Shown: in pieces, positions 11,401 to 17,379 of the stretch
Position numbering within the stretch: position 1 is the stretch's first letter
Layout of the letters: each line of letters starts with the position of its first letter
Assembly: GCA_028287115.1 (NCBI GenBank)
Contig: JAQBQF010000091.1
Coordinates: 1-64,000, forward strand
Source: Myxococcales bacterium
GTDB lineage: Bacteria; Myxococcota_A; Polyangia; Haliangiales; Haliangiaceae
Direction of reading: 5' to 3'
Length of the DNA stretch: 64,000 bases
Translations under genes and position numbers: made by a program
The notes under the pieces: generated by a model
Seen by the model: the letters and a program-made list of their open reading frames with translations, nothing else
Databases searched by the model: none
What the model was told of the DNA's origin: nothing

Positions 11401-11561
11401 AAGCGTTCGCGGCATTACTGTGGGAAGGCGTGCATAACTACGATTACGTGGCGCGCGCGACCACCCCGGGCGAATTCATCGTTCCGCCGCCGAAGGCCGA
11501 AGAGATGTACATGCCCGAAACCTTCGGAAGGGGCGGCAGCGACCGCGTCATCATCGAGTAG
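5421..11561 (+). CDS. alpha-2-macroglobulin family lipoprotein, copy 2
   Basis: A full-length bacterial A2M protein of 2046 aa. GTG 5421 is preferred over the in-frame ATG 5406 because GAGGAG lies at 5408-5413, 7 nt upstream of it. The resulting N-terminus is a signal peptide, basic (KHRSLRTR) then hydrophobic, ending ITTSC-GSKK, which is a loose lipobox; outer-membrane lipid anchoring is inferred. A Pro-rich linker follows, then MG domains, a bait-like stretch (about 9188-9414) unlike that of copy 1, the conserved RSNFNPLAAF block, and the thioester CSEQ (Cys codon 10068-10070) at the start of the alpha-toroid domain. It is downstream of copy 1 with 11 nt between stop and GTG and is probably cotranscribed. 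In enterobacteria such proteins often sit beside the penicillin-binding protein gene pbpC; none is seen here. Likely role: protection of the periplasm against foreign proteases. Confidence 0.95.
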   Translation: MKHRSLRTRALALATLLPFITTSCGSKKTQTGGDDTTAAQPTKPRPMYNAKDLPPGLELAVSNGTQGKPAFDHTKLAPATKLSDVAAQALLGRANPIAADATDTQSFALRPGSQPPPRTGETIKDSFPPPPSSLLPPPANDAGKDLEVLRFMPKGEVPLAPELSVTFSQPMVAVTSQSDAATTTPVKLTPQPKGKWRWIGTRTILFDPEIRFPQATNYQVEVPAGTKSVQGGVLRSGVKFTFETPAPKLIADFPSDYASQRLDVPLFILFDQKIDPQTVLSTIHVTVAGAGWDSKPALQIRLLDAAEIEQDKRLQATVANAKSDEKTGRWLAFRTVQPFPRDSVITVTVDAGTASLEGPNKTKNPQSFSFRTYAPLKVLEARCNWGSECPPGSPFVFQLNNQLDEEKFDDQMISITPEIPNVKIIEQGSNLLVQGMTKARTKYKVVVAGTVKDEFGQALGKPETHEFSVGDAYPTFYGPEGMVVLDPAAPKPTLDFFSTNYDQLKVKLYQVGTSDYDAYIKYMSEQWNHDHPPRMPGTKKLDTLVMTTKGHNELVETSLDLQAALAKSGLGHAIAVVEPYPWKQDYEPPRMIAWVQSTKLAVDAYVDADNLIAFASELGTGKPAANVALEIHPMGIKATTDDKGMATLPLGPSGPKGNHYLTAQRGDDIAMLTENQGYWSEYGTWIKQTRNKSLAWYVVDDRKMYKPGEEVTLKGWLRLVDQAKNGDVGGIGDADKEVTYTVTDSRGVKIADGKAAVSGLGGFDTKFSLPKTPNLGYANIAFVAPGGSYNHRFQIEEFRRPEFEVSAHASQGPFIVGDDGDVTVDAKYYSGGPLAGAALNWYVTASQTNFTPPNRDDFIFGNWQPWWGYRGWYDEESTARNTPPKTWSLASKTDATGAHILHMDFLSVNPAMPMSVTANASVTDLNRQAWSASSTMIVHPSSLYVGVKTKKPFVEKGKPFDVDVIGVDLDGKAVTGAKIDLEAVRLDWEYKKGKYATKEVDPQSCTVTASKDPVPCSFQTKEGGTYQITASIIDSRGRPNLTKLTFWVSGGANPPAREVSQELVQLIPDKKEYRAGNTAEVLIQAPFYPAEGIVSWRRSGIVKTERITIDGPTKVITVPITEAMVPNLYVQVDLVGMAARTDDKGDPDPKLPKRPAYAVGTLNLPVPPKQRTLTVTTSPSVPKLAPGEHAKIAVEVKDAAGQPVANAEAAVVVVDEAILSLAAYDFPNPIDAFYPQRGTDARDFQPRAYVKLAKPKVVVPSANGMMRRGAGMGGNRRATADTEMSAMAAPAEEKELVIADKTVALLDRDDGGKYKQKPSAPGPQDTRPAIAVRSNFNPLAAFSAAIKTDAAGRAVVDIKVPDNLTRYRIVALVAAGDKQFGKGESSLIARLPLMVRPSPPRFLNFGDTFRLPVIVQNQTDSPMTVQVAVRATNAFITDGAGREVSVPANDRVEVQFPAAADLAGTARFQVIAAVGDRTDAAEVALPVWTPATTEAFATYGVIDQGAVKQPVALPGQVVEKFGGLEVTTASTNLQSLTDALLYLVHYPYECSEQRSSRILAIAALRDVLAAFKTKQMPSAQAMEHSVDVDVEHLSQMQNYDGGYAYWDRGFPSEPYLSVFVTNALVHAKAKGFSVPQNLFDSSKPYLKHIENYYPWFYPKEVRWAISAYALYTRKQMGDLDIAKGKALFREAGLAHMTMETAGWLLGLFAGNAGAADERAAIVRYAMNHVSETAGAANFTTSYGDGNYLLLGSDRRVDGVMLESLIQEQPGLDLIPKLVTGLLAHRKAGRWLDTQENAFILLALDLYFHTYEKTTPDFVARVWLGNDYAGDHTFKGRTTEYHQIDIAMKDVAAHDRSKQSDLTIQKDGAGRLYYRVGMRYAPASLKLDPADYGFVVERRYEAIDDPKDVARAPDGKWHIKAGARVRVRITMVNENRRYHVALVDPMPAGLEAMNPELAVTGPIPSDPNEQKSRGAYWWWYGPWYEHQNMRDERIEAFAALLWEGVHNYDYVARATTPGEFIVPPPKAEEMYMPETFGRGGSDRVIIE
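9188..9414 (+). other. bait-like variable region of A2M copy 2
   Basis: This is the copy-2 counterpart of the stretch at 3034-3270. It starts Gly/Met/Arg-rich (GMMRRGAGMGGNRR), continues through an Ala/Glu-rich part (MAAPAEEKELVIADK) and ends Lys/Pro-rich. It has no cysteine and a different distribution of basic residues, so the two traps probably present different cleavage sites. Confidence 0.6.
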
Positions 11562-11625
11562 GTGTACCGATCCTGCATAGTGACGCGGTCTTTCACTCGG
11601 TGGCGATCGGACGTACGATCCAGAC

Positions 11626-13383
11626 GTGGTTACCGTGAACCAGGCGAAGGCCGTCTGGTGCTGTTCGCAGTGCGGCGCGATCTATCACAAGGATTATCCG
11701 CGCTGCCCTAACGACGGCGCGGAGATCGTGATGACGACCGGCGACCCGCTGGTCGGCAAGCGGATCGATAACTACGTGATCGACGACCTGATCGGCGAGG
11801 GCGGCATGGGCCGCGTCTATCGCGCACATCACGCGAACCTCCCGGGCAAGCACTACGCGATCAAAGTCTTGCTCGGCGATGTCGCGGCGACCGCCTCGAT
11901 GCGCAAGCGGTTCGTGCAGGAGGCGCAGATCGCGAGCAAGCTCGATCACCCAAACCTCGTCGGCGTCGTCGACTTTGGCGCGACTCCGAGCGGCTTGCCG
12001 TACATCGCGATGGACTTTGTCGATGGCGAGGTGCTGACCGACATCCTCGATCGCGGCCCGATGCCGTGGCCGCGGGTCGTCGAGATCGGGCGGGCAATCG
12101 CGGAGGGACTCGCGTACGTGCACGAAGCGGGGCTGGTTCATCGCGATCTCAAGCCCGACAACGTGCTGGTCGTGAAGTCCTCGAAAGGAGGCGAGGTGCC
12201 ACGCCTCACCGACTTCGGCCTGGTGATGAGCCAGGAGCCGCAAGGCGAGGGACGACTGACGAGCACAGGGATGGCGATGGGCACACCGGCGTACGCGGCG
12301 CCCGAACAGATGGCGGGCAAGCCGCTCGATCACCGCGCGGATCTGTTTTCGCTCGGGATGACGATCTACGAGATGCTGACCGGCGGCAAGCTGCCGTGGG
12401 AAGGCACCGCGATGGAGATCGCGACGGCGAAAGCCCATCGCGATGCGATGCCCATTCGCGCGCGCGCGCCTGACATTCGGATTCCGCACGAGCTCGACGC
12501 GCTGCTCGTCAGCCTCCTGTCACGGCGCGTCGACGAGCGCCCGGAAACCGCACGGGCGGTGATCCGGGTCCTCGCTCAGATCGCCGACCCATCGCACGTC
12601 ACCGACGCGACTGGGATCATCAAACGCCCGCGGTCGTGGCTCATGCCCGCGGCGATCGTCGCGCTCGCGGCGGCGGCCGCCGGTAGCCTGGCGGTACGGA
12701 GGCTGCTTCGAACGCCGGATCCGGTCGCGCAGGTTTCGCCGTCGCCGGTCGCGGTCGCGCTCGCGCCCGCGCCGCCGGTCGTCGCGCCGGTACCCGCACC
12801 GCCGGTCGTCGCGCCCGTCGCCGCAACGCCGGTCGTCGCACCCGATGCGATCAGCGCGGCCGATCCGACCGCGGAACCGCAACTCGATCCGCCCGCGCAA
12901 CCGAAGCAGCGCCCACGCACCAAGCACAAGGCGCCGCCTCGGCGCGTGGTCGCCGTCCCAGCGCCTCCGGTAGAGGCAGTCACCGTGATCCCGCCGAAAG
13001 ATCCGCCGAAAGATCCGGTCCTGGTCGCAGCACCGCCGCCCGTTCCTCCGGTTCCCGCACCACCTATCCCGCCGCCGAAGCCCGTCGAGCTTCGGGCATC
13101 TCTCGTCGGCGTCGACGTGCACGGATCGCTGCCCGAAGCGGATGTCGAGCGTGCCGTGCGCCGTACGATGTCGTCGATCGAGCGGTGCATGCCCAAACAA
13201 CCCGAGCACATCACCGCGCGCCTCACGATCGGCGAGTCCCGCCGCGCGCAGGGCGTCGGCGCGTCGGGTGGGAGTGCGAGCGGATGTGTTGCCGCCGCGC
13301 TCGCCGCGGTTCGCACCGAGTCGGCACCTGACGTCGGAGACGTGACCGTGGTCGTCCACGTGTCATTTGCTGCAAAGCTATGA
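11626..13383 (+). CDS. Ser/Thr protein kinase with N-terminal zinc ribbon, TM helix and Pro-rich linker
   Basis: A Hanks-type kinase of 585 aa starting at GTG 11626. An N-terminal CxxC...CxxD segment (CSQCGAIYHKDYPRCPND) looks like a zinc ribbon. The kinase domain covers about residues 48-325, with glycine loop GEGGMG, Lys80 in AIKV, HRDLKPDN at 172-179, DFG, and an APEQ activation-segment end, so it should be active. One TM helix follows (about 341-360), then a long Pro/Ala/Val-rich linker and a C-terminal domain of about 90 residues with SSIERCM and GCVAAAL, resembling the AgmX-type C-terminal domains of myxobacterial TonB-like proteins. The kinase should face the cytoplasm and the C-terminal domain the periplasm. 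The stop overlaps the next gene by 4 nt (ATGA), so the following CxxCH lipoprotein is probably coupled to it. Confidence 0.93.
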   Translation: MVTVNQAKAVWCCSQCGAIYHKDYPRCPNDGAEIVMTTGDPLVGKRIDNYVIDDLIGEGGMGRVYRAHHANLPGKHYAIKVLLGDVAATASMRKRFVQEAQIASKLDHPNLVGVVDFGATPSGLPYIAMDFVDGEVLTDILDRGPMPWPRVVEIGRAIAEGLAYVHEAGLVHRDLKPDNVLVVKSSKGGEVPRLTDFGLVMSQEPQGEGRLTSTGMAMGTPAYAAPEQMAGKPLDHRADLFSLGMTIYEMLTGGKLPWEGTAMEIATAKAHRDAMPIRARAPDIRIPHELDALLVSLLSRRVDERPETARAVIRVLAQIADPSHVTDATGIIKRPRSWLMPAAIVALAAAAAGSLAVRRLLRTPDPVAQVSPSPVAVALAPAPPVVAPVPAPPVVAPVAATPVVAPDAISAADPTAEPQLDPPAQPKQRPRTKHKAPPRRVVAVPAPPVEAVTVIPPKDPPKDPVLVAAPPPVPPVPAPPIPPPKPVELRASLVGVDVHGSLPEADVERAVRRTMSSIERCMPKQPEHITARLTIGESRRAQGVGASGGSASGCVAAALAAVRTESAPDVGDVTVVVHVSFAAKL

Positions 13384-13868
13384 CGGCGACAAGCATGCTC
13401 GCGGCGGTCGCGCTCGTCGCCACCGGGTGCATCAAGTCGATCGGGCCGGACGTCGGGCCCGCGGGGACCGCGCCCACGACCTGTCAAGGCGCGGCGTGCC
13501 CCGACGCGGCTATGCTCGGATCCTGCGATGTCGACCACGATCCGGCACACGACGTCAGCTTCAGCACCGACATCATGAACGGCATCTTCGTTCGTTATAA
13601 GTGCAAGAGCTGCCACTCGGGTGGCGGCGCGGGCAAACAGGATGGCAAGCTCGACATGGCCTCCTATACGACGCTGCGAATCGGCGGCGCCAAGGGCGGC
13701 ACGAACGTCATCCTCAATGGCCAACCGTGCGAGAGCGTCATCGTCCAGAAGGTCAGCCCGACCCCGCCGTTCGGGCTGCGGATGCCGCGTGACAGCTCGA
13801 CGTTTCTCACCACCTTGGACGACCTGCTCCTGCGCGATTGGATCTTCGAAGGCGCGCGTGACAACTAG
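13380..13868 (+). CDS. lipoprotein with a single CxxCH (cytochrome c-like)
   Basis: A 162 aa protein with a short signal peptide ending VATGC, a good lipobox. The mature part has one haem c attachment motif, CKSCH at residues 75-79 (13602-13616), in the setting 'I-M-x-x-I-F-x-x-Y-K-C-K-S-C-H-S-G-G-G'. This resembles the short cytochrome-like domains of myxobacterial and planctomycete lipoproteins. A later Met in LRMPRD could be the distal haem ligand. It starts inside the stop of the kinase gene, and its own end overlaps the start of the beta-barrel gene by 11 nt, which suggests one transcript and related roles. Haem attachment is predicted from the motif only; no cytochrome maturation genes are in the window. 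Confidence 0.8.
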   Translation: MTATSMLAAVALVATGCIKSIGPDVGPAGTAPTTCQGAACPDAAMLGSCDVDHDPAHDVSFSTDIMNGIFVRYKCKSCHSGGGAGKQDGKLDMASYTTLRIGGAKGGTNVILNGQPCESVIVQKVSPTPPFGLRMPRDSSTFLTTLDDLLLRDWIFEGARDN

Positions 13869-15018
13869 CCAACGCTCGATCGTTCTCGTGGTGCTCGCAC
13901 TCGTGATGCTCCTCGGCACCGCGAAGAGTCGGGCCGACGACAGCTCGAGCGGCCGCACGTTCGCGGGCTCGCTCCAGCTCGACTACCTGAGCGTGCCGAC
14001 CGACAGGCACGCGCGCGACACGACGCTCGATGGCGCCACGGTCGAGCTGTCACTCAAGCTGACCAAAGACTTCAGCAAAGACTTCTCGGCGAGCGTCAAG
14101 GTCTGCTTCGCGTGTCACGGGTTCGAAGCGGGGATGGCGTTCGTCGAATATCGCGCGGCCGACGAGCTGCGCATCAAGGTCGGCCGGATGACGCCCGCGT
14201 TCGGCAGCTTCCCGCTCCGTCACGATCCGGCCAACCACCTGACGAGTGACAAGCCGCTGCCTTACGACATGGGCCGGATGATCCGCCGCAATGACTGGAA
14301 CGAAGGGATCCTGCCCGCACCGTGGGTCGATAACGGTATCGAGGTCGCGGGCACGCACTTCATGGACGGAGGTCAGCTCGACTATGCCGTCTACGCGGTC
14401 AGCGGGCCGAAAGGGACGCCCGATGCCGTCGACTTCGACTTCGTCGAATCGCGATCGCCGTCGCAGTACTACGTCGATAACAACTCGGAGCCGTCGCTCG
14501 GCGCGCGGATCTCGGGGTCGATCGATCTCACCGACTCGAGCATCCTGGTCGTCGGCGCCTCGGGGATGGCAGGTCACTACGACGCGGAACGCAAGCTCGG
14601 TTTCATGATCGCCGGCGGTGACGCGGTCCTGCAGGTCGGCAGCGCCTATCTGCGCGCGGAGTATCTGATCCGGCGCACCCAGATGGCACTCGGCGACAAC
14701 CCCGCGACGACGTTCAAGTACGGTCCCGGCGCGAACGGCAAGTTCGACGACTGGTTCCTCAAAGACGGGTTCTATGTCGAGGGCGAGCTGCCGGTCGGGA
14801 GCACGAGCTTGATCGCGCGCTGGGATGGCCTGCGTCGCGACGGCAACGTGCTCGCCGCAAGCCCGCTCAGCTCGTACAGCCGGATCTTTCGCTACACCGC
14901 CGGCGTCGCCGTGAAGCTCAAGTCGGGAATTCGGATCAAGTCTTCCGTCGAGCTCTACGACTTCAGCGATTTTCAGGACGAGCTGGCGGTGCACCTCGGA
15001 GTCGCGACGCCGTTCTGA
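13858..15018 (+). CDS. outer-membrane beta-barrel (porin-like) protein carrying CxxCH
   Basis: A 386 aa protein. GTG 13858 is chosen because it begins a clean signal peptide (VTTSQRSIVLVVLALVMLLG...SRA-DD); the frame is open further upstream, inside the previous gene, but without a sensible start. The mature protein alternates polar and hydrophobic residues in short strands with aromatic girdles, includes a phrase typical of phosphate/oligosaccharide-type porins (IKVGRMTPAFGSFPLRH), and ends in Phe (VATPF), as outer-membrane barrels usually do. Near the N-terminal strands it carries CFACH (residues 83-87, 14104-14118), a canonical haem c motif that is unusual in a porin. Its gene overlaps that of the CxxCH lipoprotein. 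The porin-like fold is well supported; haem binding is inferred. Confidence 0.85.
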   Translation: MTTSQRSIVLVVLALVMLLGTAKSRADDSSSGRTFAGSLQLDYLSVPTDRHARDTTLDGATVELSLKLTKDFSKDFSASVKVCFACHGFEAGMAFVEYRAADELRIKVGRMTPAFGSFPLRHDPANHLTSDKPLPYDMGRMIRRNDWNEGILPAPWVDNGIEVAGTHFMDGGQLDYAVYAVSGPKGTPDAVDFDFVESRSPSQYYVDNNSEPSLGARISGSIDLTDSSILVVGASGMAGHYDAERKLGFMIAGGDAVLQVGSAYLRAEYLIRRTQMALGDNPATTFKYGPGANGKFDDWFLKDGFYVEGELPVGSTSLIARWDGLRRDGNVLAASPLSSYSRIFRYTAGVAVKLKSGIRIKSSVELYDFSDFQDELAVHLGVATPF

Positions 15019-15030
15019 TAGGGTCCGCGT

Positions 15031-15546
15031 GTGGCGGTGATCTTCATCGATGGCAACGATCTGCGAGCGGCCGAGATCAAGCTGATCGTCCCGACACTCG
15101 AGCTCGTGATCGAGCCGCTGCAGACCGGCTTTGCGACCGCGGCTCCCGACCCCGAGACCAAGGCGCGCGACAAGGTGCTCGCGCATGCGGTCGCGAGCGG
15201 CTGCTTTGCAGAGGCCGTCGATCTCCAGACGATGGACGGCAAGAGCTTGCGTCTCGAGCTCGATTCCGGAAACGAGAATCGGTTCTGCAAGTGGTGGCGC
15301 GAGACGCCGGCACAGATGCACCTCAGCGTCGCGGTGCGTTGCGCGGGCGGCGAGATTCAAGTCATCGCCGCGACGTGCAAAGGCCGGATCGCCGACAAGC
15401 CCGCGGGGCCGCACTTCCTCGGCTGGGATCGCCTGTTCGTCCCCGAGAACCACACGATGACGCTCGCGGAGCTCACGGCCGCAGGTGAAGTCGTGGAGTT
15501 TCGACGCACCGCCTACGCGAGCGTCGGCCAAGCCTTCGGCCTCTGA
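15031..15546 (+). CDS. divergent Ham1/RdgB-like NTP pyrophosphatase family protein
   Basis: A 171 aa protein from GTG 15031, 12 nt after the barrel gene. I relate it to the Ham1/ITPase (RdgB) family by two blocks in the right order. The N-terminal IFIDGNDLRAAEIK corresponds to the family's 'TGNxxKxxEI' nucleotide-binding start. The C-terminal GWDRLFVPENHTMTLAEL followed by FRRTAYASVGQAF corresponds to 'GYDPIFxPxGxxxTxAEm...K...SHRgxAl'. The family lysine after TGN is replaced (Arg/Ala) and the SHR motif is not clean, so activity on dITP/XTP is uncertain. The divergence suggests another substrate or loss of catalysis. No signal peptide. It sits directly before the metallo-hydrolase gene. Confidence 0.55.
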   Translation: MAVIFIDGNDLRAAEIKLIVPTLELVIEPLQTGFATAAPDPETKARDKVLAHAVASGCFAEAVDLQTMDGKSLRLELDSGNENRFCKWWRETPAQMHLSVAVRCAGGEIQVIAATCKGRIADKPAGPHFLGWDRLFVPENHTMTLAELTAAGEVVEFRRTAYASVGQAFGL

Positions 15547-15547
15547 G

Positions 15548-16474
15548 ATGGGCAAGTTCGACGAGCGCGCGACCCAACCGATCCGCGGGTCGGGCGACAT
15601 CCTCAAGTGGAAGGTCCTGCGCAGGAGCGATCCGCGGCGCGACGATTTCGCGGCGCTCGATGCGGTGCGCCCCGGTGCGCGTGACGGCGGCGCCGCAGCG
15701 CTCGCGAGTGGCGAGCCATGCGCGGTGTGGATCGGCCACGCGACGTGGGCGTTCAGGCTCGGAGGGCAGGTCGCCGTCACCGATCCGGTGTGGTCGCGCG
15801 CGCTGTCGGGGGTCGTGACGCGGCTCGTGCCTCCAGGCGTCGCGCTCGAGGCGATGCCACCGATCGATCTCGTGCTCGTCACGCACGATCATCGCGACCA
15901 CATGGATCTGCCGACGCTCGCCAGGCTCGGGCCCGCGCCGCTGTACATCGTGCCGCTCGGCAACGGCGCCCGGATCGCGAAGCTCGGGCATCCGAACATC
16001 GTCGAGCTCGACTGGTGGCAGACCCACAAGGTGGGCGCACTCGAGATCACGCTCGTGCCCGCGCGACACTGGTCGATGCGCTCGCCGTGGAATCGCAACG
16101 ACACGTTGTGGGGCGGCTACGTCGTGCGGGGTCCCGAAGGCGTCGCGTACCATTCGGGCGACACGGCGTGGGGCGATCACTTCGCAGAGATCGGCGCGCG
16201 GATGGGGCCGATCGACTGGGCGATGCTGCCGATCGGTGCGTACTCACCGCGCTGGTTCATGGCGTCGCAGCACATCGATCCCGATGAAGCGCTGCGCGGT
16301 TATCAGGCACTCGGCGCACGCAACCTGCTCGCGATGCACTGGGGAACGTTTCGCCTCACCGACGAAGCGATCGGCGAGCCGCCCGAGCGATTACGGGCGC
16401 TGTGGGCCGAGCGCGGCTTGCCGGATGATCGCCTGTGGATCCTCGACGTCGGCGAATCGCGCCCGCTGCGCTAA
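15548..16474 (+). CDS. MBL-fold metallo-hydrolase, NAPE-PLD/UlaG-like
   Basis: A 308 aa cytoplasmic metallo-beta-lactamase-fold hydrolase starting at ATG 15548, one base after the stop of the previous gene, so coupling is likely. Metal-binding motifs are complete and in order: GHATW before the core, THDHRDHMD (HxHxDH), ARHWS, SGDTAWG with the bridging Asp, the substrate-pocket phrase GAYSPRWFM, and MHWGTF near the C-terminus. This combination is that of N-acyl-phosphatidylethanolamine phospholipase D-like and L-ascorbate-6-phosphate lactonase-like enzymes. The substrate cannot be read from the sequence; a phospholipid or other phosphodiester is the usual guess. Confidence 0.88.
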   Translation: MGKFDERATQPIRGSGDILKWKVLRRSDPRRDDFAALDAVRPGARDGGAAALASGEPCAVWIGHATWAFRLGGQVAVTDPVWSRALSGVVTRLVPPGVALEAMPPIDLVLVTHDHRDHMDLPTLARLGPAPLYIVPLGNGARIAKLGHPNIVELDWWQTHKVGALEITLVPARHWSMRSPWNRNDTLWGGYVVRGPEGVAYHSGDTAWGDHFAEIGARMGPIDWAMLPIGAYSPRWFMASQHIDPDEALRGYQALGARNLLAMHWGTFRLTDEAIGEPPERLRALWAERGLPDDRLWILDVGESRPLR

Positions 16475-16536
16475 CCCGACCGCGAAGGCGCAAACCCGGG
16501 CAGATTTCGTACGCATCAGAGACGCCGGATCGGACG

Positions 16537-16562
16537 AACCGCCAAGGCGCAGAGGCGCCGAG
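16537..16562 (+). repeat. dispersed 26-bp repeat, left arm
   Basis: The sequence begins AACCGCCAAGGCGCAGAG and continues GCGCCGAG. It pairs with 16646-16671 at 25 of 26 positions in reverse complement. It belongs to the 'cgcaaaggcgcaaag' type of unit seen again at 24273. Confidence 0.85.
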
Positions 16563-16576
16563 GTCAGAGTAAGAGA

Positions 16577-16595
16577 TCATCCATTGAATGGATGA
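16577..16595. repeat. perfect 19-nt palindrome (9-bp arms)
   Basis: TCATCCATT-G-AATGGATGA lies in the spacer between the two inverted repeat arms. The 1-nt centre makes it more like a protein-binding or element-internal site than a transcription terminator, but nested in the larger inverted repeat it could form a cruciform. Confidence 0.6.
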
Positions 16596-16645
16596 CGCCG
16601 CGTGGACATCCATGACTTGTCCGATCAAAGACCGCTTGGATCTGT

Positions 16646-16671
16646 CTTGGCGCCTCTGCGCCTTGGCGGTT
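16646..16671 (-). repeat. dispersed 26-bp repeat, right arm (inverted)
   Basis: The reverse complement starts AACCGCCAAGGCGCAGAG and matches the left arm at 25 of 26 positions, with an 83-nt spacer. Transcribed together, the two arms would form a long stem that could end transcription from either of the convergent genes, although no T-run follows. Confidence 0.85.
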
Positions 16672-16738
16672 GATCTGGGTTCGAGGTCGTGGTGGATCGA
16701 TCAGTGGTGCATCGTCGTTCGATCGTCTGCGGGCTCCG

Positions 16739-17260
16739 TCAGGGGGCGAGCGCGGTCGCGACGGCGCGGACGTCCGGATCGGGATCGGTGAGCAGCGCGC
16801 GATCGAAGCCGAGCTCACGAGGATCGATCACGCGAGCGAGTGCGGACGCGACATCGAGCGAGTGCACGCGGACCTCGACGAAGTGATCGGAGGACAGCGC
16901 GAGCGTGCTCCATTGTGCGCGCCAGGTCGCGAGGTCGTCGGGCGCGAGATCATCGGGCAGGTCGTGATGCGCGAGCTCGCGTGCGATCGCGGCGGCGGCG
17001 CGAGCGGCCGGAATCGCCGTGCGGCGATCGGGACCGGCTGCGATCCGCGCGAGCGCCGGTAACAGCTCCGCGCGATCTTCAACGCCGGGCGCGCTGACGA
17101 TCCCGGCGAGCACCTGCGAGCGTGTGGTTCCGCCGAGCGCCTTTTCGACCACGACCGGCCCTGCGAGGGCGCCCTTGCGAGCGACCTCGTCGAGATCACC
17201 TCGATCGAGCGCCGAGGTCAGCGCGGCGATTCCGGCGGCCAGCACGAGCACGTTCACCAC
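16739..17260 (-). CDS. small HEAT-like repeat protein
   Basis: A 173 aa protein from GTG 17260 (in tandem GTG codons). The N-terminus (MVNVLVLAAGIAALTSA) is hydrophobic and could be a signal sequence or simply the first helix. The rest is Ala/Leu/Arg-rich and helical, in units that look like HEAT/PBS-lyase repeats, for example 'ELLPALARIAAG', 'AIPAARAAAAIAREL' and 'DPDPDVRAVATALA' at the C-terminus. No catalytic motif is visible. It is transcribed away from lexA, with starts about 120 bp apart, so its promoter could be affected by the LexA operators in that gap. Function unknown; probably a binding or scaffold protein. Confidence 0.65.
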   Translation of the reverse strand: MVNVLVLAAGIAALTSALDRGDLDEVARKGALAGPVVVEKALGGTTRSQVLAGIVSAPGVEDRAELLPALARIAAGPDRRTAIPAARAAAAIARELAHHDLPDDLAPDDLATWRAQWSTLALSSDHFVEVRVHSLDVASALARVIDPRELGFDRALLTDPDPDVRAVATALAP

Positions 17261-17321
17261 CGAGATCGTCTCCGGTCGGCGGGCTCGAGCGTCAAATCTG
17301 CCCGAAATATTGGAGAAAAAA

Positions 17322-17351
17322 TTGACATGGTGATGATGCGTTCAGTACCGT
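17322..17351 (+). promoter_or_regulatory. probable lexA promoter
   Basis: TTGACA at 17322-17327 is a perfect -35 hexamer just after an A-tract (GAGAAAAAA). A weak -10 (TACCGT, 17346-17351) lies 18 nt downstream and overlaps the first LexA-type operator. The -35 is convincing; the -10 is poor. Confidence 0.5.
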
Positions 17352-17367
17352 CAATGCGTTCAGTACC
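17336..17367 (+). promoter_or_regulatory. tandem LexA (SOS) operators
   Basis: The 14-nt sequence ATGCGTTCAGTACC occurs twice as an exact direct repeat (17336-17349 and 17354-17367), 18 bp apart, between the TTGACA box and the lexA start. The GTTCAG core matches the end of the LexA box described for Myxococcus xanthus, which differs from the E. coli CTGT-N8-ACAG box. Two sites one and two-thirds helical turns apart, immediately before lexA, indicate autoregulation. Confidence 0.75.
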
Positions 17368-17379
17368 CAAAGGGTGGCC

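Larger units (their letters stand above)
16475..16738. other. intergenic repeat cluster between convergent genes
   Basis: About 260 bp separate the convergent metallo-hydrolase and HEAT-like genes. I see no gene here. It holds a repeat unit in opposite orientations (16537-16562 and 16646-16671), a 19-nt palindrome between them (16577-16595) and a half-unit (CCGCGAAGGCGCAAAC, about 16480). The short frames that run through it simply read the repeat. Confidence 0.8.

Noticed and set aside
16588..17062. Plus-strand frames over the repeat cluster and the HEAT-like gene
   Set aside because: The minus-strand frame has helical repeat character and genome-like codons; the plus frames start inside the repeat.
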